Shown: in pieces, positions 11,020 to 22,653 of the stretch
How positions within the stretch are numbered: the first letter of the stretch is position 1
Layout: each line of letters opens with the position of its first letter
Source: Phlebotomus papatasi
Taxonomy: Eukaryota; Arthropoda; Insecta; Diptera; Psychodidae
Reading direction: 5' to 3'
NCBI RefSeq assembly: GCF_024763615.1
Contig: NC_077224.1
Coordinates: 86,128,712 to 86,192,711, forward strand
Length of the DNA stretch: 64,000 nt
Notes under the pieces: model-generated
Told to the model about the DNA's origin: nothing
The model's input: only the letters and a program-made list of their open reading frames with translations
Databases searched by the model: none
Translations under genes and position numbers: made by a program

Positions 11020-11370
11020 TGTTAGTAAATGTTTGTAAAATGTTCGCTATAGGCAAACAGAAATTTACGAACAAATGACAAAATTTTACGAACATTCTTT
11101 TGTGTGTTTACGGTGTTTACAAACATTTACTAACAATTGTTTTTAAAAGTATAAAAAAGCTCGTCAAGTGATCATGTTACGAACAATGTTTGTAAAAAAA
11201 AGTACACACTTTTACGGACTTGTTTGTGGGTTATACGATTTACGAGCATTTCGTAGGTCCCCAATAGGAATTCACAAACATTTACGAACAGTTTTACAAA
11301 TTTTTTTTTTCTGTGTATAGTCAAAAATATTGTTTTTGTCTTTGGGACACTAGTGTCCCACTCATCCTTA
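11020..11370. repeat. AT-rich repeat with TTTACGAACA words, copy 1
   Basis: Many direct and inverted copies of TTTGTAAATG / TTTACGAACA lie within 300 bp. The last 50 bp (GGGACACTAGTGTCCC then CCTTAAAG) match the terminal part of the piggyBac-type MITE at 30502-30882. A related, inverted TTTACGAACA-rich segment occupies 13560-13770. Confidence 0.55.
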
Positions 11371-12810
11371 AAGTTTTAACAGATCCGCCTTCTGATCTAA
11401 TATGTTTTCATAAATTATTTTTCTAAACAAAAGATTGAATTGTTCTAGTGTGCGTATTTATTAACCGATTTTCACAATTATGAATTCATTTGAAAGGTCT
11501 TTGAATAAAGAAAGTTAATAACTTACCGCTTTAGGGAATTTTTTTATGCACAGAATTTCTAATTATTTATGACTAATGTGCATCGTTTATCATGAAATTA
11601 CCTGCGGATTGAGCATTAAATAAGAAATCTATTCTTCTGCTAATTCCTCTCCTTCTGTTCTTTCCAAACCAGAAGTTCTTCCCCCATCATTATTTGGCCA
11701 GTTTTTTGACTAATGATTGATGCAATTTTAATTAATATCCCCATCAAAATATCTCAATAGATAAGAAATACTTTGCCTCTTGGGAGATTTTCTTCTCCAA
11801 AGTGTGAGCAATGAAAAATGTTGAGAAAACGGCTCTTGCAGTCCTGTTTCTTGTCTCAAATGCCCGTACTATCTTAAGTTAGAGAAGTGAGGTAACGGCG
11901 AATACAGCTGACCAAATGGGCTAAGAGGAAAAGACAGTCAAGTGGTGCACATTAATTGCACTGTACATAAGAATATTAAAGCATCTAAAGCGGGATTTGG
12001 CTGAAGTTGAACATCTCACATATGGATAATAGAATTTAGATTATTCTCCAAGTTTATTTACCATGAAGGAATGGCACAACTTGAGATCATTTCTAGGTCA
12101 CTGGAATTTTCAGTGATGGGCTATGTGGATTTTTCTTTCTCCAGATGAAGGAGAATGGATAAGAAAAATTGGGGTTTTGAGTATGTAGATTAATTTTTTA
12201 AGATAATTTGATTATTGTTTCATATTTGAGGCGTTGATTAAATATTAACAAAATAGTCAATTAATTTCTGGCTGAACGGAAGGGTAAGGTGAAAAGAAGT
12301 AAAATGGTATAAAAAGGTGGAAGAAAAGTTAAAACAATACAGAGAGATAATTAACGCTCTGTGATTTTTTAATCGAGAAAAAAAGTAATAATCGCATTTT
12401 ATTGCTCGCGCACTCCATGGAGAGAGTCAAGTCATACCGATCTTTCTATAAAACGAAGTATCGATATTTTGGATAGCCTATTCAGGGAAGTCTCATGTAA
12501 TTTTTTACTAATCTGACGTTTTGTGAAGAACTACTTAACGCTTATCATTGAACGATTAGAGATACCGACTTGGGGTTTTCGGCGGATTTGTCCCTGATCG
12601 TGGTGTCACATATAAGATTAATATTAATATTAAGAAAAACCGTAAAGAGAGGTATATGGTATGCAAAATTTCAAATGAAAAATCACGTGTGTTAGAAAGA
12701 GTACACTCTAATGTAGTAATACCAGTAATACGATGAGTAAGATATTACTGTTCTCTGAAAAAAATATCTCGTAAATAATCTCGTAAAAAAATTGTAAAAT
12801 AAGTCAATTT

Positions 12811-13370
12811 ATATGGAAAAGTAACAAGATGTGCGGCTACCCCTGTCGCCATGGGGATTCTCGTAAAATCTTTTCATTTTCAACAAGATTTCTTGTTAAA
12901 ACCGAATTCACCAAAATTAATTAACAAAATTCTTGTAAAAGTTTTCTCAAAATCTGGTTTTCATGGGAATTTCTCAATAGATGGCGTTGCAAAATATATC
13001 GTTTTCTCTTTCATTTTTATCACTTTCTCTCAAAATGGTCTTGGAATATTTTCTGTCAAATTGTTTATCAATTTGGTGGATATAATAATCACGTTTTTCA
13101 TGCTTTTTGTTATATATAGCAATTATACGCCGGTATGCTGTCTGCACGAAATGGTTAAATAGGACTTTAGAGACCATTTACGACTACAAAATCGTCATTT
13201 TTTGGTGAATAAAAAAAGAATACTGACAAAACTTTTACAAGATTTTGTATATTATTAGTAAAATATGTGCAGTATCCGGTAACAACAAGATATCTTGTTG
13301 AAAATGAAAAGATTTTACAAAAATCCCTATGGCGACAGGGGTAGCCAAACATCTCGTTACTTTTCTATAT
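12811..13370. mobile_element. 560-bp inverted-repeat element with about 95-bp TIRs
   Basis: The left arm runs ATATGGAAAAGTAACAAGAT, then GGCTACCCCTGTCGCCAT, then TCTTTTCATTTTCAACAAGAT. The right arm is its inverse with few mismatches. The 103-codon (+) and 67-codon (-) ORFs inside are low-complexity and not recognised. TSD not resolved. Confidence 0.7.
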
Positions 13371-13559
13371 GGGGCAACGAGATTTTACAAAACTTTTACG
13401 AACGATTTTTATCAGAGTTCGTTTTAATTGTTTTCTGAACCGTATTACAGGCAATTCGAGCAAATTCGATCTGCAGAATTTTAGCTGCAGATCGGCACTA
13501 TTTGGCTGATTTGCTGTTTTTTTATTTGATTGCGCAACCCAATCGTATACAAAGAAAAA

Positions 13560-13772
13560 AATAATTCTCAAAATTGTTTGTAAATGTTTGTGAATTCCTA
13601 CTAGAAACTTACGAAATGCTCGTATTTTTTTTTCACAAACAGTGTTCGGAACATGATGTTTTAAGGAGCATTTTTCGTATTTTTTTTTTAGAAACATTTG
13701 TTCGCAAAATTTTGTAAATTGTTCGTAAAGTTCTGTCAGATATTCAAAAATGTACGAACAAATATTTGTCAA
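13560..13772. repeat. AT-rich repeat with TTTACGAACA words, copy 2 (inverted)
   Basis: It shares GTTTGTAAATGTTTGTGAAT, TTACGAAATGCTCGTA and TGTTCGTAAA words with 11020-11320, in opposite order and orientation. Confidence 0.5.
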
Positions 13773-13773
13773 G

Positions 13774-14002
13774 TCCCAATGAGCACAGTTTGTTGAAAAA
13801 AAGTAGCGTTTCCAGCAAATTTTTCCTGAAATGATCAGAAAAAATATGCTAACCGGTCAGCAGTTCTCGAACAAAAATGCTAACCAAATTTATGGAAATG
13901 GCATTATCTCGCGAGTGTCACTTTAAGGTTAGCAGAATTCAGCTAAAAATACATACATTTTCTGCTGAATTGAAGAAATCAGTTACCATTTGGTGCTCCC
14001 TG
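13774..14002. repeat. Dispersed repeat, AATGAGCACAG family, copy 1
   Basis: Landmarks in order: CCAATGAGCACAG, GATCAGAAAAAATATGCTAA, CCGGTCAGCAGTTCTCGAAC, AAAATGCTAACCAAA, CTCGCGAG, an inverted pair around TTCAGCTAAAAATACAT, and GAAATCAGTTA. Copies 2 and 3 (25255-25461, 37545-37702) have the same order. Probably a non-autonomous transposon; the ends are imperfect inverted repeats (GAGCAC...GTGCTC). Confidence 0.65.
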
Positions 14003-15784
14003 AGATGTTCATTGTAACGAACAATATTCATGTAAAAGCACAAAATTTTACGAACTTTACATTTACAAACAACAAAATGGAGAGCATAGTATAGAAAGTC
14101 ACAAGGTCGAGCATTCGGCGAAGTTGGCATGCTTTGCTACCTTTTTTCCAGCGTGTCCAAATACAATTACAATTCCTCAACCAATACCACTGTATAAGAA
14201 AGTAATTTTCAAGAGCACCCATGGAGTAAGGCTTAAGCAGCCGATGATCACCTTCGCGATCACACTCCACACACGTTTCTCAGGTGCAAGAAGTGGTGGT
14301 CTTTTCCCGCGTTCACTCCAATCGAAGAATAAAATTACCTTTATTCGTATTTCGCGTTTCAAGTCGCCAACACCAAACGTTTTCTCAATATACCGTGTAT
14401 GTTTTTCTTCTCATATGCTAATTTTTTTCTTGGTGGAAAGATCACCACAATTTGTGGAAAGTTCTTCTGACAAAAGTGATCTCGAGAATAAGCTAAAAAA
14501 AAACCAAGATTGTTCAGTGATTGTGATCGCGGTTAAGCCTCAAAAGTGCTGTGGAAAAACTAGTGCAGAAGAATTCTATTGGATTTCACATTTTCCGGGG
14601 TGGATGATGTGAAGATAAAGACACCCACAAATTGGCGGGTGTGAAGATAGATGTGAGATTAGACTCAGAAAGTGGGTGCATCTTTTCTCTGGTTTCTCAA
14701 AAAAAAAAGAAAAAGAAATTTTTATCTTCCGCCAGTGGCATACAATTGTTCCATTCTGATAAATCATGTGACATAAATCTTGCAATTTCTTTCTTGCATT
14801 TCTAGCAAAAATTTTGCACCATTGGCTAGTTTGGTGTTTGTTATAAATAAGAAGAAAAAAATAAAGCTAAAAATCCATGCTCAATTGCCTCAAAGATGCG
14901 AAAAAATATTTATTTCACTGCAGGTCTCTCGCTGCCCAAGAAACATTTATTGTACTTACGCAAAGGGGATTTCAGAATAATAGTTTTCTCAAAGATTATT
15001 GAGTATTTGATTTTTAATTATTAATAAAAAAAATTAATTTATAATGGACTTGGATATTTCTACAAAAACTTTTAAGTAAACTGAAAAGGATTTATGAGTC
15101 TACTGAAGGATACTCTTACTTTTTTACCGATCATTCTCAATAAATTGATTATGGTTAATTGTCAAAAATACTTTCTATAAACCATAAACCGTATTAATTC
15201 TGCTAACGATCTTCCATTTCTACTGTTCAATGATCAAATTTAAAATATTGAAACTTTAACTGGTCAGTAACTTATTCAATTAATCAGTAAAAATAAACTA
15301 ATCAATTAGAAAAATTGATTAGTGGAAACAAAATAAATTTGCAGAAAAATTCAAATCCATTTAATTTTTTATCATAAGCTTATTTTTTTGGTAAAAACTT
15401 TTCGTGTTTTTCATGCTTGAAAAGAGTTTTAAAAAGAACCAGGAATTTTATAATGCGAATTACATTTCGGCTGAAGTATACGTACTTTGTAAATTCAATT
15501 AAAATGTCTTGTTACGTCTTGTTATGTCTTGTGTTATGTTTTAGAGCTGGTATTCAGTCATAATGCCTGAATTTCTGAATTTAAAAATACTTAAATTGAG
15601 GGATAACATTTATAATTATTTAGTGGAATATGTCAAATGACTATTTTTTATCTCTCCAATTAATTTCTAATTTATACAGCATATTAAACAAAATTTGAGC
15701 TGTTATACGGGCTTCAGAAGGCTCAGCTATATAATTTAAATTTTCTAATTTCTAAAAATTTTACTTTTTTGTTGAAATTTTGAC
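14003..15784. other. Intronic stretch without a recognised gene
   Basis: It contains an unrecognised 162-codon open frame (+, 14124-14612) without domain, codon bias or splice evidence, and otherwise AT-rich sequence. I do not call a gene. Confidence 0.4.
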
Positions 15785-15787
15785 TTA

Positions 15788-15927
15788 TGGCCTCTACACA
15801 TTGGGAGCAATTTTTGTCAAAAATTGCTTTTTTGAAGGAAATTCCCTGCAGCGTTGTAGGGGAAAACGTCAAATTTCTGTCAAAAACGCAATTTTTGACG
15901 AAAATTGCTCCCAATATATAGAGGCCT
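15788..15927 (+). mobile_element. 140-bp hairpin MITE (PIF/Harbinger-like), copy 1
   Basis: Exactly 140 bp, flanked by TTA on both sides (15785-15787 and 15928-15930). The ends are inverted repeats: GGCCTCTACACATTGGGAGC at left, and at right the inverse of GGCCTCTATATATTGGGAGC. The inner part (CAATTTTTGTCAAAAATTGC...) makes the whole element one near-complete hairpin. TWA 3-bp duplications are typical of PIF/Harbinger. Two further 140-bp copies lie at 21074-21213 and 49813-49952. Confidence 0.85.
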
Positions 15928-16129
15928 TTAGGGCTGAAATATTTAAGGCAAAACACCATTTAAATTCAGAAAAAACCCATGGCAGCCAATATCTCGATAG
16001 CCAAAATTTTGAAAGACACACAATGCTGAACAATTGAGATCCTGAAAAAGTTGAAATTACACAGGATAATATTTGGCATAGTTTCTCAAAATCCGAAAAA
16101 AAATGTTTGTTTCCAGGAAGTGCGGGTGC

Positions 16130-16920
16130 TATCGTGGAAGTTGCTATGGCTCTTTTAAGAATTCTGAAATTTGGCCTTCAATATTTTGGCCCAATTTGGA
16201 TTTTAGCTTTTCGGAATCTTAACCCATTCGGAATTTAACATTCATGATTTTGTCGTTCGGGATTTAAATAGGTGTTTTCAGTATCTTGGCTTTCCGGAAT
16301 TTTCACTTTCGGGACTTTGGCTTCTTGGGATTGCGGAATTTCGATTTTTCGAAATTTTGGGCCTTTCGATATTTTGGTTTTTTTGGATTTTGGCGTTCGG
16401 AATTTTGTCTTTTCGGGATTTTAACCTTCGGGATTTTGGCTTTTGAGATTTTGGCTTTGAGGACTGTGCCCCATTCAGGATTTTGACCTTCTGGGTTTTT
16501 GTTTTTCGGTATTTTAACTTTGAGGATCGTGGCCCAATCTAGATTTTGGCTTTTATGGATTTTGGCGTTCTGGATTTTGGTCTTTTCGGGTTTCTATTTC
16601 TAGAGTTCAGAATTTTGGATTTTCGGTATTTTGACTTTTGACTTTCGTCCATTCGAGCTTTTAGCCCATTCGGGATTTTGGCTTTCGGTATCTTGCACCT
16701 TTCGGGATAACCGATTTCAGAATTTTGGCTTTCGGTATATTGGTTCTCTCGGTTTTTTGGCTTTTCTTGTTGTTAGCGTTCAGGATTTCGGCCTTTTCGG
16801 GATTTGGGCATATGAGATTTTGATTTTTTCGGGATTTTGAAGTTCGAAATTTTGGTCTCTTCGGGATTTTGGTTTTCGAGATTTTGGCTTTTGGGATTTT
16901 GACGAGGACCCCTGTAAAAC
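16130..16920. repeat. Degenerate minisatellite of TTTTGGCTTTCGGGAT-like units
   Basis: About 790 bp built from more than 20 degenerate units of roughly 20-30 bp, variants of TTCGGGATTTTGGCTTTT. The strand asymmetry is strong (the + strand is nearly devoid of runs of C). The open frames of 66-79 codons rich in F, G and L, and their minus-strand shadow, are translations of this repeat. Confidence 0.85.
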
Positions 16921-19734
16921 TTTGGTATATGATTTAGGATTTTGAGACCTTCGAAAACTAGGCTAAGCATGTAGTCTGAAGATCGTATTAGAGTTAAGGT
17001 TTCCTGATGCAATTCTATTTACATTAAGTGAGCTGACACGGTTTATACACAATACTATTCCTCAATTCGTTTTAATTATTTCTAATATGCTATTATGTAT
17101 TTCTAAAATAACTTTCAGGAAATTATTTCTTAAAGCTCTAAGTCGTGAAATATTAAAAGAAGACATTTTGGGAAAATTGTTTGACCACATAAGAGTTATT
17201 TCTGATATTTTTTATATTTTTTTAAGTATTCATCATATCAAGTAGAGATTATTTAAAATATATATATATTTTGTTTTGATCACAAAATGAGAGACAAACT
17301 GGTTGTCCGAGAAACACCATCAATCGCTGATACTCTGCCCTTATTTAGTACTTCTTCCCTTCCGAAAATATCGTACGCTTGGGAGACATTGTTATCGGGG
17401 AAAAAAGTTGCTTTTTCGGGTAAAATAATTAAGAATAAGCATTCTTTTATGATAAACATTTACCGGACCAATAACAAAGATTGGTAGTTTTACTAATGAC
17501 AGAAGAATTACTAGTAGGGGAAGGTTTTCAGGCCTTCAGGCTGTGCACACTCTGGCTAGTGCCAATATAATTTTAATATCTAGTTTTAAGTGACACATTT
17601 CCTGAAAAACTTAGATCAAATTCATTAGAGGAGCGCGGGAAAAATTTAAAGTATTCGTAGAAAAATTCGAAGTATTTAATCTCTAAATTTTTCTCAAAAG
17701 TACGACTTTTTTTTGGAACGAAGGAAGTAAAATTTGACATGGTGAAAAGTGGTAATTTCTTAAAATCATTTTCCCACTTCTGGCCACCGGCTTTGTCTCC
17801 TTTTAGTAGCTGAAAATGGGAAAATTTTGCATTCCTTTGGAAAATGCATTTCTTTAGGTAACTTAGTGGAAAGTTGGGAGAACGTTATTTGGACCAATTT
17901 ACTTAAACGGTGATCATGATGATCTCTTTTATTGATTTCTATAAAAATAGCCTTTGTGCTTCTTGGGTATGATATGCTCTTTCTTTGCACCTTTGCAAAT
18001 CTTTCATTGTTCTTTTGATTTATTTTTAAGAGATGGTTTGGTGCAGGTGAAAGAAAAATTGTGAGAGATTGCTCACAGCCACTGGCGATGCAATTTCATT
18101 GTGTTCATTAGCGTAAATGAAACAATTTTTACAATCTTTTTGGTATTGCTCTTGGGAATAAAACATTCTGTCTATGTTTTTCGATTCTATTGAAAATTTT
18201 CATTTCTGTTCCATTTTTTTTTACCACATCATACATCTTTATTGTGATACTGAAGAGTTTTTTTTTCATCATCTTTCCTTCCATCATTCAATAAACAAAC
18301 GCATTGGATGTTCACAAGAGAAAAATGAGATTTTGTGCCAATGGAGAGAAAGCATTTTCTTTCAATGTCAGTCGGGAGGGCTGTAATTAGATAAAAATCC
18401 AATAGAATTTTTCTTTCTTTTTGCGCATTTTATTTCAATTTTTTTTTCCAATGTGCAAAACAGAAAATTGAGACCAATTGTGGAAAATTGCACCTGCAAT
18501 TCACATCAATGGGTGGCAATTTAAAGTGAAAAGAAGGGAGTGTTGAAAGTGCAAGAAGAGATTAGAAGATATAGCTCCTGAAATGATATCAAATGTATCA
18601 TCGGCACGAAGGATCAAAAATAGCAATGTTACAATGCGTGGAGCATATTTTGGTTCTGGTGACAAAGATAAATTCAATCCATCCCTCAAGAACATCTCAA
18701 ATATTGTCAGGTAAGATGTTCACCTTAATCTTCAGCCAAACAGAGAGGCGCTTTACGATCCAACAAAAACCCCTAAAAAAAAAAAGAATGTTAATAAGTC
18801 TCTCTCTTGGAAAGTCAATAAACCTCTGTGGAATTTAGCATCGCGCCGTGTTTGATTATTTAACAAAACTAACAACATTTCCGGATACTTTGTTAATTGT
18901 TGTACATCAGCAAGTTGTGCGCGTTCATTATCTGGTTCACTTGATATCGCGCAAACTGCATTTTTGCAATGATTAGAATAATTGATAATTATGGGTACAT
19001 ATAAAGTACAACAGTGCACACAATAAAATTGGAATTTCATGTTTTCAGACAATTTTAACGCGTATTTCTACACGAAAATAAATAATAAGATATCGGCAAT
19101 TCCCAAGTGAAAGACGCACGAAAGTTTTTATTAAAAAAAGAAGCCTCCATGGCTGAACATATCGCATACAAAAACTTGCATAAGAAGGGAAGAGAGGTGA
19201 TTTGGAAACAAGATGAAAAAAGGAATTATAATGCACACATTCTGCATAATCAATAGCCTCCGAAAAGAAAAAAATTACTATGAATTTGTTTTAATGCTCT
19301 TTGGGAAATTACTTAATATTTTAGTTAATCGCCTGGCAATCTTTTTCCAACGGGCTGATAACTTTTGGAAATGAATGGTTTATGTTGATTCAAAAATTCC
19401 GATCAATAAAAGACAGTGTCCATGCTTCATACGATGCCAAGCTTCGCAATTACTAAATTATTCCTATGTTTTCCAACAAATGTGTATTTTAAAAACTAGG
19501 GAAATTGACAAGTTTTTAAAATATATTTCGGAATTATTTATTCGAAAACAAATTTAGTCATTGTGAATCTTGGCGTCGTACGAAGTATGGGCACTTTACG
19601 ACCGTCAACTTTAGAAAAAACCGTTTCAGAAAGTAAATAAATATTTTTATTTCTTGTTGAAATTATGAATGCAGCTTATGTTGATAGTATGTGATCAAAC
19701 ACATAATTTTTTATGGTTATAATCGTTCTAATAC
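16921..19734. other. AT-rich intronic stretch without a recognised gene
   Basis: Only short unrecognised open frames. A patch near 17575-17650 resembles 22310-22375 (GATCAAATTCATTAGAGGA-like), suggesting a weak dispersed repeat. Nothing else stands out. Confidence 0.4.
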
Positions 19735-19905
19735 TAGCAATACTAAAATCCTAAAATGAATAAATATTTAAAACAAAATAAATTCATTGATTATTCGAAG
19801 ATTAAATCCATAATTGTAATTCATTTAATTGCTTGGCCGAAATTACACTCAAACTTGCCGAAATATAAATCTGGCCGAAATTTGGCACAGTTACCCTATT
19901 TGAGA
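19735..19905. mobile_element. End fragment of pogo-like TA-MITE
   Basis: It resembles the right end of the longest family member (53510-53645): ATGAATAAATATTTAAAA, GGCCGAAATTACACTCAAA, then GGCCGAAATTTGGCACAGTT and ACCCTA. No matching left end is seen upstream. Confidence 0.5.
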
Positions 19906-20001
19906 AGCACGATGTTTACTTTTAAATAGCTAATACCCAAAAGACACAGGCTAGACTTGGTTATCTTGGATATATGTACAGTCCTATGCACCTATTACTA
20001 T

Positions 20002-20423
20002 TAGGGTAAGTGTGCCAAATTCTGGCCACATTTTTTGTTCCTGAAATTTTCATGATCTTTTTAGTTTTTGCATACTCTAGATATTATACAATACAAAAAA
20101 TATGAAGAAATGTCGCTTAGATGAAGGAGATTATGTAAAGAGACATTGGAAGAATTTCGCAAGGGCAAGGAACTATGAGAATGAAGGTGGCCGGAATAGT
20201 CCACCAATGCTATGTCTACATTTTTCTTCATTTTAAAATACATATATTAAGAATGATTTTAGAGAAAATAAAGACGATAAACTGTCTACAACGTTCCAAG
20301 TAACACTGCTTATAAGAAAGTAACAAAAAAAATCAATTTGTATTAAAAATATTATATTTCAAATTTGAGACTTTGGCACCTGCATGCAACTAATCCGAAA
20401 TTTGGCACATTTACATTATCCTA
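20002..20423 (+). mobile_element. pogo-like TA-MITE with decayed HTH fragment, copy 1
   Basis: Bounded by TAGGGTAAGTGTGCCAAATT at left and, at right, CCGAAATTTGGCACATTTAC followed by a decayed ATCCTA. Near 20101-20170 the + strand encodes a frameshifted KKCRLDEGDYVK... EEFRKGKEL-like remnant of a pipsqueak-type helix-turn-helix, also present intact-looking at 29438-29515. It is a deletion derivative of a larger transposon. Confidence 0.7.
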
Positions 20424-21073
20424 AATTGATACAATAAAATTATTCCAGTGGTCTGAAGCTGTATAGTCGGATCCAAAGTAAACAAATTTTGAAATATGAA
20501 TTTTAAATGTTTTTGGTTCTAATATCCAGAATGTTTGTTATATTTAATTATCTTAGGAAAGATAAAAAATAATATTAAATATTATTGAAAACTTTTTGAT
20601 CAATTGAACACAAAAAATGCATGAAAAACATCAGAATTTTGGCTTAAAAATATTAGCGTTTTCATACGTTTCGAAGTTGACGAAATTCAAAGATTCGAAA
20701 TACAAATTCCCTAAATTTGACTTACGATTTAAATCCAATAAAAACTCATTAGCAGTCTTAGAAGCATATTTTTCAGAAGTTCCGGAAAAATTTTCCGCAA
20801 AGGTTTGGATTATTCGAGGAGAATTGGATCAAGTGTGTTCAAGTTAGAAGATTCTTTAGTAGAAAAAAAAAAGTTTTGAAATTATTTAAAATTGCTTTCA
20901 TGTATTTCACGTGAACTTTTCAATCGACTTGTATTAATCTCTATTTTCGTTCTAATGTGCTGTATACACTTATGACTTAAGCTGAGAGACGGCTTAACCT
21001 AATTATAAGCAAAATAGATTAGACTACATTCCGAGCAATTTCCCACTAAGCCGCCTGTTGACTTTAACCGTAG

Positions 21074-21213
21074 TGGCCTCTACACATTGGGAGCAATTTT
21101 TGTCAAAAATTGCTTTTTTGAAGGAAATTCCCTGCAGCGTTGTAGGAGGAAACGTCAAATTTCTGTCAATAACGCAATTTTTGACGAAAATTGCTCCCAA
21201 TGTGTAGACGCCT
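21074..21213 (+). mobile_element. 140-bp hairpin MITE (PIF/Harbinger-like), copy 2
   Basis: Same length, orientation and inverted ends as the copy at 15788. The flanks are TAG and TAA, so one side of the 3-bp duplication has changed or the site was imperfect. Only a few substitutions separate the two copies. Confidence 0.82.
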
Positions 21214-21255
21214 TAAGTTTGTCTAAGGTTTGGACTAATTATATTAGAATCGACT

Positions 21256-21715
21256 TACCGTAGATGCGGGTGACCTTGCTCTCCTGGATTTCGTAAGCTT
21301 TTCTGTAATCCTAAAGCGTGTAGATGAAGAATTTTAGCGATTGAGAAATGGCTAAAAATGCAGCCTTGCAATCCTTTGACGAGATGATCGTTGACTTTCC
21401 ACAACCTTTTTTTTAGCATTTTAACGCTGTTTATCGGTAAGATGGGAAGCATCATTGTAGGTTGTCAAAACATTTGTCTTCTTGATTTTCGGGACCAAGG
21501 TCCATTGTCCATCCAAAAACAAAATCCAAAGCCTACTGCGACTGCCTTCATATTAAGCGTTGCCCAAAATTTTTCATCTACACGCTTTATCACTTAAGGA
21601 TGATCTTTGGACCACTCTTAAGTGCCCTTATGGGCACTGGACAATCCTTAATTCCTTGAATCAAATGAAAGTTTGCAAAAAGCAGGGGTGTAAATTTACC
21701 TTCGGAGTACTAGGC
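21256..21715. mobile_element. Larger relative of the ACCGTA palindromic MITE
   Basis: It starts TTACCGTAGATGCGGGTGAC and later contains ACTTAAGGATGATCTTTGGA, CCCTTATGGGCACTGG and an end with ACCTTCGGAGTA. These are shared in order with 9436-9620. A pair of inverted words, AAAGCGTGTAGATGAA (21311) and TTCATCTACACGCTTT (21575), brackets an insertion in the middle. Confidence 0.5.
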
Positions 21716-22398
21716 CACTCCTATCTACAATAAGACGTTGAATATAGAGCGGTCTTCAGACTAGAGGTTTAGCCCAGTTCCCTCCGGTCTCAGAATCCTA
21801 AATAGCAACCAATTTTATTGATTTTTTAGTATTAAATTGGTCATTTGTCCTTAATAATCCAATCCTAAGTTATATTTTTCCAAAGAAAAGTTAAACAATT
21901 AGAGCAGTTAAGCCATTCCTAAGTTTCAGGTCTGAAGCCCGTATAGCTCAATATTTATCTAGAATCATTGTGCACTTAAACCAAAAAAAAAGTGTTTGAA
22001 AAACTTTGATACTATCACATGACTAACGAGTGGCATGACGTTAGAACATGAAGACATCGTTTAAATGTCCTTAATTCTACGTCATTAAAATGATTAATAT
22101 TTTACTAGACTAATGGAAATCTAAATTAATATAAATTCAGTGTCGAAGAGTCGACGTCACCGTGATCGTTATATGCTGTCCTTATTTAGGAGTACCGTTA
22201 TGAAAGATTATTGAAAGCAACCTATATAAAGTTGTATTTTTTCTTAGACTGTTTTTGACTTTGAATATCACTTTGAATATATTTTAATAGATAGTCTTAA
22301 TGTATATACTTTCTGGAAAAATTAGGTCAGATTCATTAGAGGAATATGGGAAAAATATTGAGTGTTCGAGGCCTCAAAGACTTTCCCTATTATATATA

Positions 22399-22584
22399 TG
22401 TAGGATTCGAAACAACGTTGAATATTGAGGTAATACTTCTTTAAATTTCACAAATAACTATATTTCAGGGATATGTAATTCACAATTGAATAAAATGCGT
22501 CTTCATTCTTTGATTAATTGCACAGGACTAAATTTGTCACCAAATGGGCTACTACACTTTCACGAACATAAATTATTTCCCACA
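22399..22584 (-). repeat. 3' LTR (minus-strand element)
   Basis: Base-for-base identical by eye to 24955-25140. The + strand begins TGTAGGATTCGAAACAACGT and ends TTATTTCCCACA. TATATATA precedes it. Confidence 0.95.
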
Positions 22585-22653
22585 CGGCCCTTCCTGACAT
22601 CAAGTTTCCCCCTGGACAACTTCCTTGCCAGTATTTCATTAAGTCGGCGGCCG

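Noticed and set aside
14124..14612. 162-codon + strand open frame as a nested gene
   Set aside because: No recognisable domain, average AT-rich codon use, no splice or poly(A) context, and overlapping frames of similar length on the other strand.
16286..17012. Phe/Gly-rich short proteins on the + strand and Lys/Pro-rich on the minus strand
   Set aside because: Direct translations of the minisatellite units.
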